A stretch of DNA of 64,000 bases from an uncultured Bacilli bacterium (GTDB lineage Bacteria > Bacillota_I > Bacilli_A > RF39 > UBA660). Numbering within the stretch: position 1 is the first letter of the stretch; every line of letters starts with the position of its first letter. The notes under the pieces are model-generated. The model did no database searches. It was given only the letters and a program-made list of their open reading frames with translations, and was not told the origin of the DNA. The DNA lies in NCBI GenBank assembly GCA_947628565.1, contig CANRAH010000001.1:62001-126000 (forward strand). The letters are read 5' to 3'. Shown here in pieces: positions 45,952-53,243 of this stretch. Position numbers and translations under genes: made by a program.

Positions 45952-46685
45952 AATTAATAGTATTTATTTCTAATGAGGATGACTTTTATGGAAGTGCAAA
46001 GAAGATTAAAGATTTATGTGATATAGATAGTGAAATAATTTATATTGAAAATTTTATTGAGGAACGAGGATGGGAAGGAATAACTAATTCAGATATTATT
46101 TACTTTCTTTGCAATGGTGAAAAGGTAAATTTTGTTTTTAAAAATATATTAAAAGTGAATCCAAATTGTAAAATAATTAACAAAGAATATCTATTGAAAA
46201 ATGAAAGTAAATCTATAGTTCAGCAAAAAATTAATGAAATAGGTGTTCCAACACCTAAATTGCTTAGTTATGGTGACATAGATAATATTAAGTTTCCAAT
46301 ATTTTGCAAACAAAATACGCATACAGGTATAGTGTTTAAAGCATATACTAAACGAACTATTACAGATTTTTTTCAAAAATTTAATATTGATGATTTTTAT
46401 TTAGAAGAGGCTGTAACAAGTGATTTAGAAAAGCACATTGAATTTAAAGCATATTTTGCTAATGGAAAAACATACCCAAAAGATGATGAAAATAATTTTG
46501 ATAAACAAATAGACCAAATATGTACAAAAATTGCTAGCTCGTTATATAATTTAGATGCATTTTCAGTTGATTTTATAAAAAATAACAATGGATTATATGT
46601 TATAGATGTTAATGTTGCCTCTGGTTTTTATATGTCTACAGGAGCTAGAAAGGAATTCGTAAAAAAATATGTTAACAAAAAGTAA
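45948..46685 (+). CDS. Small ATP-grasp ligase
   Basis: 245 residues from the ATG at 45948 (in-frame upstream codons lie inside the radical SAM gene). The C-terminal two-thirds has the ATP-grasp pattern: PIFCKQNTHTG (nucleotide lysine), FYLEEAV (adenine strand), AFSVDFI and VIDVNVASGF with the metal ligands Asp and Asn. The N-terminal domain (about 1-95) is a small Rossmann-like pre-grasp domain. Such enzymes join a carboxylate to an amine or thiol through an acyl phosphate, as in RimK and D-Ala-D-Ala ligase. The acceptor is unknown. It overlaps its upstream neighbour by 4 bases and its downstream neighbour by 17. Confidence 0.78.
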   Translation: MKLIVFISNEDDFYGSAKKIKDLCDIDSEIIYIENFIEERGWEGITNSDIIYFLCNGEKVNFVFKNILKVNPNCKIINKEYLLKNESKSIVQQKINEIGVPTPKLLSYGDIDNIKFPIFCKQNTHTGIVFKAYTKRTITDFFQKFNIDDFYLEEAVTSDLEKHIEFKAYFANGKTYPKDDENNFDKQIDQICTKIASSLYNLDAFSVDFIKNNNGLYVIDVNVASGFYMSTGARKEFVKKYVNKK

Positions 46686-47646
46686 AGTATTGATAATAGG
46701 AGGAGCGGGATTTATAGGTAGTAATTTTGTTAAATTTCTTTTGAATAAAGGAAATAATGAAATAGTTGTTTATGATAATTTATCAACAGGTAAATTAGAA
46801 AACATTCAAATTTATATTGATAATAATAGTATAAAATTTGAAAATGTTGATATAACAGATCATAATATTGTCAAAAAAATTAAATCTCAATGTTTTGATT
46901 ATATATATAATTTTGCTTGTCCTGCATCTCCAAAATTTTATTTAGAACATCCAATAGATACTTGGAAATCAAGTGTATATGGTGTAAATAATTTACTTGA
47001 ATCAATTTTAGATACAAAAACAAGATTATTTCATTCTTCTACATCTGAAGTTTATGGGGATCCGCTGATTCCATGTCAAACTGAAACTTATTGGGGAAAT
47101 GTAAATCCAATAGGAGTAAGATCGTGCTATGATGAAGGAAAACGAGCTGCAGAATCATTAATATATGATTATATGAGATTATATGATGTAGATGTAAGAG
47201 TAGCAAGAATTTTTAATACCTATGGACCAAACATGGCTGAAAATGATGGTAGGGTTGTTTCAAACTTTATAATGCAGGCATTAAATAACGAAGATATAAC
47301 TATATATGGTGATGGAAAACAAACACGAAGTTTTTGTTATGTAGATGATACAATTAGTTGTATATATGAATTAATGAACTGTTCAAAAAGAATTAAAACA
47401 CCTGTAAATATAGGTAATCCAAACGAAATGGATATAGCAACAGTAGCACAATATATTAAAGACAAACTTAAATCTAGTTCTTCAATAGTTAATCAGCAGG
47501 CTATGAGTGATGATCCAAAAATAAGGCGACCAGATATAAAAAAGGCAAAAGAATTATTAAATTGGGAGCCAAAAATATCATTCTACGATGGTATAGATAA
47601 AACAATAAAGTATTTTGAAAAAAGAGTTGATTTAAGTGAAAGATAA
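46669..47646 (+). CDS. uxs: UDP-glucuronate decarboxylase (UDP-xylose synthase)
   Basis: 325 residues, short-chain dehydrogenase fold. NAD site GGAGFIGSNF; catalytic triad from SSTSEVYGDP and YDEGK; and the segment YWGNVNPIGVRSCYDEGKR together with RIFNTYGPNM and GRVVSNFIMQAL is characteristic of UDP-xylose synthases. The enzyme converts UDP-glucuronate to UDP-xylose, with a UDP-4-keto intermediate and recycled NAD. It therefore continues the reaction of ugd, giving UDP-glucose to UDP-xylose in this operon. The start overlaps the ATP-grasp gene; the end overlaps the metallo-hydrolase gene by 11 bases. Confidence 0.93.
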   Translation: MLTKSKVLIIGGAGFIGSNFVKFLLNKGNNEIVVYDNLSTGKLENIQIYIDNNSIKFENVDITDHNIVKKIKSQCFDYIYNFACPASPKFYLEHPIDTWKSSVYGVNNLLESILDTKTRLFHSSTSEVYGDPLIPCQTETYWGNVNPIGVRSCYDEGKRAAESLIYDYMRLYDVDVRVARIFNTYGPNMAENDGRVVSNFIMQALNNEDITIYGDGKQTRSFCYVDDTISCIYELMNCSKRIKTPVNIGNPNEMDIATVAQYIKDKLKSSSSIVNQQAMSDDPKIRRPDIKKAKELLNWEPKISFYDGIDKTIKYFEKRVDLSER

Positions 47647-48451
47647 GTTTTCAATATCATTTTTAGGAACAGGTCATGGAACAGCTACTGAATGTTTTAA
47701 TTCTTGCTTTGCTATAAGAAAAAACAAAGATGTATTTTTAGTTGATTCTGGAGGCGGTAATGGTATTTTAAAACAATTAAAACAAGTGAATATTGAATTA
47801 GAAGACATTAGAGCAATCTTTATTTCTCACAATCATTTAGATCATATCTTAGGTGTAATATGGATTATAAGAATATTATCAAGGAAATATTTTAAAAATG
47901 AAATAAAATTACCCATTTATATATATGGAAATAATGTTGTTATAAAAACTATTGAAAAACTCGTTGAATTGTTTATACCAAACGACTTTGTATGTATGAT
48001 CAATAAAAAAATTATTTTGGAAGTTATAAATGATAATGATAAAAAAATTATTTTAGGAAATAAAATTAAATTTTTTGATTTGCATGCAACTAAAACATTA
48101 CAACATGGTTTCATATTTGAATATGAAAAAAATAAAAATTTTTGTTTTGTAGGTGATGAAGTATTGTCTCCAATAAATAACAAAAATATAAGAAAATGTG
48201 AATACTTATATGCAGATGCCTATATGTGTGGTAGTGTTGCAGAAAAATATAATCCAATAAAAAAACATCATCATAGTACAGTAAAATATATTTCACAAAT
48301 AGCAGAACAGGAACAAGTTAAAAATTTAATTTTATCACATACTATTGATAGTAATTTATCAAAAAGAAAAAAAGAATTTACAAAAGATGCAAAATTATAT
48401 TATAATGGTAATGTAATAGTACCTGACGATTTGGAAACTATTATATTATAG
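47636..48451 (+). CDS. Metallo-beta-lactamase-fold hydrolase
   Basis: 271 residues, starting with GTG at 47636 inside the end of uxs. The signature SHNHLDH (HxHxDH) is intact, with further ligands in LQHGF, GDEVLS and SHT. The start SFLGTGHGTATECFNSCFAI and the spacing fit the RNase Z/phosphodiesterase-like group more than true beta-lactamases. Two metal ions and a phosphodiester or nucleotide substrate are likely (inference). The tight overlap points to an integral role in the operon. Confidence 0.88.
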   Translation: MKDKFSISFLGTGHGTATECFNSCFAIRKNKDVFLVDSGGGNGILKQLKQVNIELEDIRAIFISHNHLDHILGVIWIIRILSRKYFKNEIKLPIYIYGNNVVIKTIEKLVELFIPNDFVCMINKKIILEVINDNDKKIILGNKIKFFDLHATKTLQHGFIFEYEKNKNFCFVGDEVLSPINNKNIRKCEYLYADAYMCGSVAEKYNPIKKHHHSTVKYISQIAEQEQVKNLILSHTIDSNLSKRKKEFTKDAKLYYNGNVIVPDDLETIIL

Positions 48452-48473
48452 TATTAGAAAGCGAAGGATTAAA

Positions 48474-48992
48474 ATGGAAATATTAGATTTATACGATAAC
48501 AAAAAAAACAAATTAAAGAAAACATTAATTAGAGAAAATGGTGAGCCACTAAATGGGGAATTTAAATTATCTATTCATTTATGGATAATGAATGATAATG
48601 GAGAATTTTTAATTCAAAAAAGAAGTGCTAGCAGAAAGGCAAATCCAAATAAATGGGCTTTTACTGGTGGTGCTGTAGATTCTGGAGAAGAATCATATCA
48701 AGGTGCTATTAGAGAGGCAAAAGAAGAAATGGGAATTTCTTTAGTTCCAGAAGAAGTAGAATTTTTACTTGGTTTTAAAAGAGAACATGATTTTGTTGAT
48801 GTGTTTTTAGCGAAAAATAATATCAATATACAAGATGTAAAAATGCAAGAAGAGGAAGTTTCAGAATCAAAATGGGTTACACCAAAAGAGTTGGATCAAA
48901 TAATTAGTAATGGGGAATTTGTACCTGCTATTAATCTTTACTACGATTTATTTAAAAAATTATTAGAAAAATGTAAAGGGATTAAGTTTTAA
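48474..48992 (+). CDS. NUDIX hydrolase
   Basis: 172 residues. The complete Nudix box is GGAVDSGEESYQGAIREAKEEMGI, broken here only by length limits in my notation as GGAVDSGEES then REAKEEMGI (about 63-86). The lead strand LSIHLWIMNDNGEFLIQKRS and the tail match the IPP-isomerase-like/YfcD subgroup, which hydrolyses diphosphate-linked nucleosides or related compounds. It lies 22 bases after the hydrolase gene, and its TAA is followed at once by the ATG of the next small gene. Confidence 0.92.
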   Translation: MEILDLYDNKKNKLKKTLIRENGEPLNGEFKLSIHLWIMNDNGEFLIQKRSASRKANPNKWAFTGGAVDSGEESYQGAIREAKEEMGISLVPEEVEFLLGFKREHDFVDVFLAKNNINIQDVKMQEEEVSESKWVTPKELDQIISNGEFVPAINLYYDLFKKLLEKCKGIKF

Positions 48993-49214
48993 ATGGAAAA
49001 AAATAATTTACCACTAAATAATGTTAAATTTGAAGTAGCATTAGAAATTTTGTCTATGAAGATAGCTTTAACTATTTCTACAAAAGATCAAAAGGAATTA
49101 GAAAAATTATTAATTGAACAAAATAAATTATATACTTATGATGAGGAAATAATAAATAAAGTTCTTGATGTTTATGGAAGTGAAATAAAAAAACTATTAA
49201 AGGGGGATGATTAA
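48993..49214 (+). CDS. Small antitoxin-like protein preceding the zeta kinase
   Basis: 73 residues, helical, starting directly at the base after the NUDIX stop (TAAATG). It contains two probable helices (VKFEVALEILSMKIALTIST and DQKELEKLLIEQNKLYTYDEEIINKV) and ends three bases before the zeta gene. By position and size it resembles an epsilon-type antitoxin, but I see no sequence likeness to the known epsilon or PezA proteins. Binding to the kinase and neutralisation are inference. Confidence 0.65.
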   Translation: MEKNNLPLNNVKFEVALEILSMKIALTISTKDQKELEKLLIEQNKLYTYDEEIINKVLDVYGSEIKKLLKGDD

Positions 49215-49216
49215 AT

Positions 49217-50107
49217 ATGTTAATTAAAGAATTATCAGAAAAATATAAAATTTCTGAATTTGAATTAAATGGTATAATTTCTAAAATGAAGTCAACGATT
49301 TTAGATACTTATCAAAAAGATGATGAAATCCCAACTGCAATATTTACGGGTGGACAACCTGGAGCTGGGAAAAGTGCTATTGTATTAAAGTCTAAAATAG
49401 ACTTGGCAAGAAATAATAAAGATTCAATAGTTTTTGATCTAGATTCATATAGAGGTTTATTTAGTAAATCACTTGAAATTGCCCAACAATATCCTGAATA
49501 TTTTCAAGTTTTAACTAATCCATATTCTGGAAAAATAATGGAAAAATTGTCTAATATGGCAATAGAAGAGGGGTATAATTTTATAATGGAAGGAACTATG
49601 GGAAAATCTGTATATACTCTTGATGTTCTTTTAGAATCTGGAAAAAAATATAACATTATAGCAAGATTGTTAGCAGTTTCACGTGAAGAATCAATCATTT
49701 CTATGTTTGAAAGGTATATTTTAATGGAAGAAAAGTCAGGATTTGGACGTTTAACAACTATTAAAGAGCATGATGTAAGATATGAAAATTTTCCAAGCAT
49801 AGCCTCAACGTTAGAAGATAAGGGTGTAGAAGTAGAAGTTTATGAAAGAACAGAGGACATTAAAAATCCTAAATTAACATATAAAACATCAAATAAAAAA
49901 AATAACATATATAATTCTGTTGTTCAAGCTATTGAATTAGGTAGGGAAACTAGTAGAAAAAAATGTTATGAAACTTATGAAGAAAGATTAGAATATATTA
50001 ATTATAAATTTAAAGAATTTAATGTAAACAAGGGATTAATGGAAGAATTAAACAAATTAAATGAGATATTCCAATATAATCCTAAAAAGAAAGAAAAGAA
50101 GATTTAA
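49217..50107 (+). CDS. Zeta-toxin family kinase
   Basis: 296 residues. The zeta fold is indicated by Walker A GGQPGAGKS (residues 45-53), the DLDSYR motif (FDLDSYRGLF), NPYSGKIMEKLSNMAIEEGYNFIMEGTM, and the lid-region arginines in VSREESIISMFERY. Zeta toxins phosphorylate UDP-N-acetylglucosamine and related UDP sugars, blocking wall synthesis. Here it is the last gene of an operon that makes UDP-glucuronate and UDP-xylose, so a biosynthetic or housekeeping kinase role on a UDP sugar is as likely as toxicity. GGGGGATGATTAAATATG context supports the start. It ends in a terminator shared with the convergent kinase-like gene. Confidence 0.85.
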   Translation: MLIKELSEKYKISEFELNGIISKMKSTILDTYQKDDEIPTAIFTGGQPGAGKSAIVLKSKIDLARNNKDSIVFDLDSYRGLFSKSLEIAQQYPEYFQVLTNPYSGKIMEKLSNMAIEEGYNFIMEGTMGKSVYTLDVLLESGKKYNIIARLLAVSREESIISMFERYILMEEKSGFGRLTTIKEHDVRYENFPSIASTLEDKGVEVEVYERTEDIKNPKLTYKTSNKKNNIYNSVVQAIELGRETSRKKCYETYEERLEYINYKFKEFNVNKGLMEELNKLNEIFQYNPKKKEKKI

Positions 50108-50129
50108 TATCTAATCTTCTTTTCTTTTT
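50090..50129. terminator. Bidirectional terminator at the end of the operon
   Basis: Perfect 15-bp stem AAAGAAAAGAAGATT (50090-50104) / AATCTTCTTTTCTTT (50113-50127) with an 8-base loop, T tract on the plus strand and A tract on the left serving the minus strand. It overlaps the last codons of both genes. Confidence 0.9.
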
Positions 50130-50931
50130 GATGCTTTTTTACTAGTTCAATTATTTTATCTGCATATTGCTCATATGCAACGTGATTTGTTTTTTTTGTT
50201 TCTAATATTTTTTCTAATTCAACACGTGGAAAAATAATTTCATTATTTGTATATTGGGGAAGTTCTGCTATTAAAAACATTCTATAAATTTCTAAAAATT
50301 GATCTTGGGTTATAATATCTGGAAAATTTAATTTATTGGCTGTTGCTTTCACTCTTTTTATTTTAATTTCATTTTTATTTATAGTTATATTTTTTTCTAA
50401 TGGTTGCAATTTAAAAATCTTTTCGCCATTTAGAATTCGTTCATTTAATAAGAGAAAAGATGAATATTCTTCATAAACATGATTTCTAAAAAATTGTATT
50501 AAATCATTATTTTTAAATTTTAAACCCTTTTCAAAATCAACAAAACAAATTTTTTTATTTTCTTTATTAATTAAAATATTTCTTGGAGAAAAATCTACCC
50601 AATAGAAATCATTTAGCAAAATAAATTCCAGTAATTTATTTAAAAATATAATAGCTTCAGTTCTTGATGAAGTAGAACGTAGCATTTTCTCTAAATTAAC
50701 ACCATCAAAGAAATCCATTTTGACTATTTTTGTGTCCTCATTCCAATTGTGAACTGTAGGTATTTCTATTTTATATTCGTTATTATTAATTTTCGTTGTT
50801 TTTGATGATAAATGTTCTTTAGCCATTTTTAAATTTTCAATTTCTTGTTGTGTAGTTCTTTTGTTTAAATAAGTAACACCTCTATCCATTGTTGTATATA
50901 TTCTTTCACTATCAAAAGAAATAATTTCCAT
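50104..50931 (-). CDS. Protein-kinase-fold protein (Rio/aminoglycoside-phosphotransferase-like)
   Basis: 275 residues from the ATG whose first base is 50931, with GGGGTGAT just upstream; an in-frame ATG at 50970 lies before the site. The catalytic loop is WVDFSPRNILI (Asp and Asn of HxDxxxxN, with the His replaced) and the metal-binding motif is CFVDFEKG (DFE in place of DFG). The N-lobe shows DRGVTYLNKRT and KMDFFDG (hinge). Small-molecule or lipopolysaccharide-type kinases of this superfamily share this pattern. It has its own strong promoter. Next to the UDP-sugar operon and a nucleotidyltransferase it may act on a related small molecule. Confidence 0.75.
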   Translation of the reverse strand: MEIISFDSERIYTTMDRGVTYLNKRTTQQEIENLKMAKEHLSSKTTKINNNEYKIEIPTVHNWNEDTKIVKMDFFDGVNLEKMLRSTSSRTEAIIFLNKLLEFILLNDFYWVDFSPRNILINKENKKICFVDFEKGLKFKNNDLIQFFRNHVYEEYSSFLLLNERILNGEKIFKLQPLEKNITINKNEIKIKRVKATANKLNFPDIITQDQFLEIYRMFLIAELPQYTNNEIIFPRVELEKILETKKTNHVAYEQYADKIIELVKKHQKEKKIRY

Positions 50932-50960
50932 ATATATCACCCCTCGTATAAATTGCTTGT

Positions 50961-50989
50961 ATTCTAACATTTTTTTAACTGTTTGTCAA
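50961..50989 (-). promoter_or_regulatory. Strong promoter of the kinase-like gene
   Basis: On the minus strand TTGACA (complement of 50984-50989), 17-base spacer, TAGAAT (complement of 50961-50966), with TG one base upstream of the -10 box. Confidence 0.85.
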
Positions 50990-51117
50990 TTTTACTTATG
51001 CTAAAAAAATAATAAAATTTATTAATGATGAAATAGACAATAAAAAGAAACAAGAAAGAATAGATGGAGAAAATGAAAAGAAATCCCAGCAAGTTATGCT
51101 TGCTACAAAAAATTAGT

Positions 51118-51318
51118 GTTAATTAATAATAAAATAGAAACTAGGCCAGAAATAGTAATTACATATTTTGTTGCTGATAAGTTGAAAAAAGGAAGTGTAA
51201 AAAAATAGATACAATAGATCAATATGTATTAATGATAGATAAAACTATAATTCCTATAAATGATGTAATATCTATATCAAGTAATGAATTAAAATTAGAT
51301 GAAGAATATAATAGTTAA
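51118..51318 (+). pseudogene. Frameshifted YolD-like gene remnant
   Basis: Two frames together read like the YolD family: INNKIETRPEIVITYFVADK, then KLKKGSVKK up to a run of seven A (about 51199-51205), where the frame hits TAG; in the next frame the text continues IDTIDQYVLMIDKTIIPIND and VISISSNELKLDEEYNS to TAA at 51316-51318. One lost A explains the break. YolD proteins usually accompany UmuC-like polymerases on mobile elements. The N-terminal part is missing and no polymerase is present. The rest of the 450-base gap (50990-51117) holds another open scrap (about 37 residues, TYAKKIIKFINDEIDNKKK...) with no recognisable match. Confidence 0.6.
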
Positions 51319-51358
51319 AGTACGTAAAGATTGTTTTAAAATTTATATTTGTCAACAT

Positions 51359-51388
51359 TAAAAAAATATAATCTTATATGATTATATT
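51359..51388 (-). terminator. Intrinsic terminator of the nucleotidyltransferase gene
   Basis: AATATAATC (51365-51373) / GATTATATT (51380-51388), 6-base loop. On the minus strand the stem is followed by a T run (A tract 51359-51366 on plus). Confidence 0.8.
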
Positions 51389-52161
51389 AAATCTTCATTT
51401 TTTTTACATAAAACTATTCTATGATTATTTTTATCAAAATTAATGTCCTTAATTGTAAATTTTAACAAATTTAATAAATCAATGAATCTATTTTTTACAG
51501 TTGAACTTTCATCCAAACACCTTAAATATAATTTAATGAAATATTCATCTGGATTCTCTTTCTTTATTGCCTTTCTATAATCATCATTTAACATAACTTT
51601 CAGTGCCTTTGTCCTAGAAACACCTGGAAGTCCATTGTAAGAGAAATATAAATCTTTTATCCTTTCCAATGTTAAGTGAAATATGTGATTAGCATATATA
51701 TCATTGTTTTCAATTAAATTTTTTAAATCATCTATAAAATTACTTATAATTGCAATTTGTTCTTTTGTCTCTTCTATATCAAGTTTTGGAAGGGGTTTTG
51801 AATAAACTTCTGTTATAAAGTTTTTAAGTTTATTTATTTCACCATTTCGGTCAAATATTGTATTACCATAAACTATCATAGAAACAACAGCATTACCTCT
51901 TTGCTTATATTCATTAATAGTTTTATCATACATACTTCTTAGACTTTTTTCAAAATATTCTATTCTATATCCATCAATAAAACTTGAACCTCTAATTTCT
52001 TCTTTGATGTTATTATTAAATATTATATGTAAATCTATATCGGAAAATTTGTTAGCGAATCCTGTTTGATTGCTGCCATAAAATATTATTCCTTCAACAT
52101 CTTTATTTTCTAAATACCCCATTTTATTCACAAATTTTTCTATAATATTTGTGAATTTCAT
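51382..52161 (-). CDS. Nucleotidyltransferase-fold protein
   Basis: 259 residues from the ATG whose first base is 52161, with AGGTGG upstream and a TG-C-TATAAT box on the minus strand; the longer in-frame start would overlap the promoter. The polymerase-beta-type nucleotidyltransferase motif is GIIFYGSNQTGFANKFSDIDLHIIF, with Gly-Ser followed by D-x-D (two metal ligands). The C-terminal half is helical, as in aminoglycoside adenylyltransferases and related proteins. It could adenylylate a small molecule or protein. No direct sign of resistance function. It stands alone. Confidence 0.82.
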   Translation of the reverse strand: MKFTNIIEKFVNKMGYLENKDVEGIIFYGSNQTGFANKFSDIDLHIIFNNNIKEEIRGSSFIDGYRIEYFEKSLRSMYDKTINEYKQRGNAVVSMIVYGNTIFDRNGEINKLKNFITEVYSKPLPKLDIEETKEQIAIISNFIDDLKNLIENNDIYANHIFHLTLERIKDLYFSYNGLPGVSRTKALKVMLNDDYRKAIKKENPDEYFIKLYLRCLDESSTVKNRFIDLLNLLKFTIKDINFDKNNHRIVLCKKNEDLI

Positions 52162-52358
52162 ATTGTTACCACCTAACCAAATTATAGCATATTTCAAAAT
52201 ATAAAATAAATATTTTTTGTCTGAAATGTCGAATTTTGTGTTTTAAATTACTTTTTATTGATGTAATAATGAAAAACTTATGAATTTTATTTTAATTTTA
52301 TTGCTAATAAAGTAAATCTGATGTATAATAATATCCTAACTAGAGGAGGTAAGTATAT

Positions 52359-52910
52359 ATGACTCAATTAGTTAATAATAAATTTAATGAAGAAATAGAA
52401 AACATTAGAAAAGAAAAACTTAGTTTAAATAGAGTCGATACAGATATGATTTTTGATATCATAATGGATTACTATAAAAAGAAAATTGTTAATGAATCTA
52501 GGAACATAAAAGGTTACACATTTGATATAGCGATATGTGATATGAATGGGTATAATAAATTAGGTAATATAAGTAATATGTATCAAAAATGGGGAGATTT
52601 ATATTTTGTGGATTTAAAAAATTCAACTTTGATTAAGGTAATTATAAATGATGATGGAGACGAGGAACTGAATGAGACAATAAGTTTTCATAATATTGGT
52701 GAATTAAATGATTTAATTGAATTGAGAGATATTTCATTTTCTCTAAAAGAATTAATCAATATGTGTGAGAAAAATAACTTTAAAGTAGATTTATTTAGTG
52801 ATGATAGTGAAGAAAATATAACAACATTAGAAATAACACCTTATAAACATTTTGACAAGGATAGAAAAAGCATAAATGTTTATATTGACTCTGTTGCAAT
52901 AGATAATTGA
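52359..52910 (+). CDS. Hypothetical protein
   Basis: 183 residues, acidic, soluble, not recognised. A helical N-terminus (about 1-50) is followed by a beta-rich centre (YTFDIAICDMNGYNKLGNIS, WGDLYFVDLKN) and a segment like NFKVDLFSDDSEEN. AGAGGAGG precedes the ATG and a TATAAT lies at about 52323. It is the last gene before the conjugation leader; it may already be part of the element. Confidence 0.65.
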   Translation: MTQLVNNKFNEEIENIRKEKLSLNRVDTDMIFDIIMDYYKKKIVNESRNIKGYTFDIAICDMNGYNKLGNISNMYQKWGDLYFVDLKNSTLIKVIINDDGDEELNETISFHNIGELNDLIELRDISFSLKELINMCEKNNFKVDLFSDDSEENITTLEITPYKHFDKDRKSINVYIDSVAIDN

Positions 52911-53002
52911 TAATTAAGTTACATAAAACAAAAAATTAACAAAATTTACACGAAAAAACATAAAATTTATACAAAACTATACAAAGTTTAAACATTATTT
53001 TA

Positions 53003-53030
53003 TTGCAATTTATTTGTCAAGTGGTAAAAT
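53003..53030 (+). promoter_or_regulatory. Promoter of the candidate small RNA
   Basis: TTGCAA (53003-53008), 16-base spacer, TAAAAT (53025-53030) with TG one base before the -10 box. Confidence 0.65.
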
Positions 53031-53035
53031 ATAGT

Positions 53036-53098
53036 AAACTTGAAAAAAGTGTACCTAAAAAGGAACCAGTTAGTATGGGATTAAAAAATCCTTTTTTT
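53036..53098 (+). ncRNA. Candidate small RNA of about 60 bases
   Basis: A transcript from the promoter at 53003 would hold a first hairpin GTaCCT/AGGaAC (about 53050-53066), the stretch CAGTTAGTAT, and an intrinsic terminator GGATT-AAAA-AATCC (53078-53091) with seven T (53092-53098). There is no ribosome binding site or ORF. It lies directly upstream of the conjugation promoter. Function unknown. Confidence 0.45.
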
Positions 53099-53140
53099 AT
53101 CGCGAATTAATAAAAAATCACTAAAAATCAAAAAAAAGTA

Positions 53141-53191
53141 TTGACAATAATTGGAAAAAGTTGTAGAGTATATCTCCTAATGTGAAAAGCG
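53141..53191 (+). promoter_or_regulatory. Promoter of the conjugation operon with shared leader element
   Basis: Perfect -35 TTGACA (53141-53146), 17-base spacer, weak -10 TAGAGT (53164-53169). TGAAAAGCG lies at 53183-53191, 42 bases after the -35 start. An inverted repeat ATATCTC (53170-53176) / GAGATAT (53191-53197) brackets this 9-mer. The block AAAAGTATTGACAA and TGAAAAGCG recur at 43267-43318. Confidence 0.7.
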
Positions 53192-53243
53192 AGATATCCT
53201 TTACGGCGCTTCTTATTTTAGGGAATAAGGGTGGTGTTGGAAC

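Larger units (their letters stand above)
52911..53243 (+). other. Gene-free regulatory stretch at the front of the conjugation region
   Basis: This 333-base gap holds no gene. It contains a promoter (53003-53030), a short transcript candidate with its own terminator (53036-53098), and the promoter and leader element of the conjugation operon (53141-53191). The first 90 bases carry repeated ACAAAA / AAAATTTATAC-type runs (for example ACGAAAAAACATAAAATTTATAC near 52950, given here only in part) which could be binding sites but are too A/T-rich to judge. Confidence 0.5.

Noticed and set aside
50107-53243. A tRNA or attachment-site pair marking the left end of the conjugative element
   Set aside because: No tRNA-like cloverleaf and no direct repeat of useful length could be seen; the boundary is left open.
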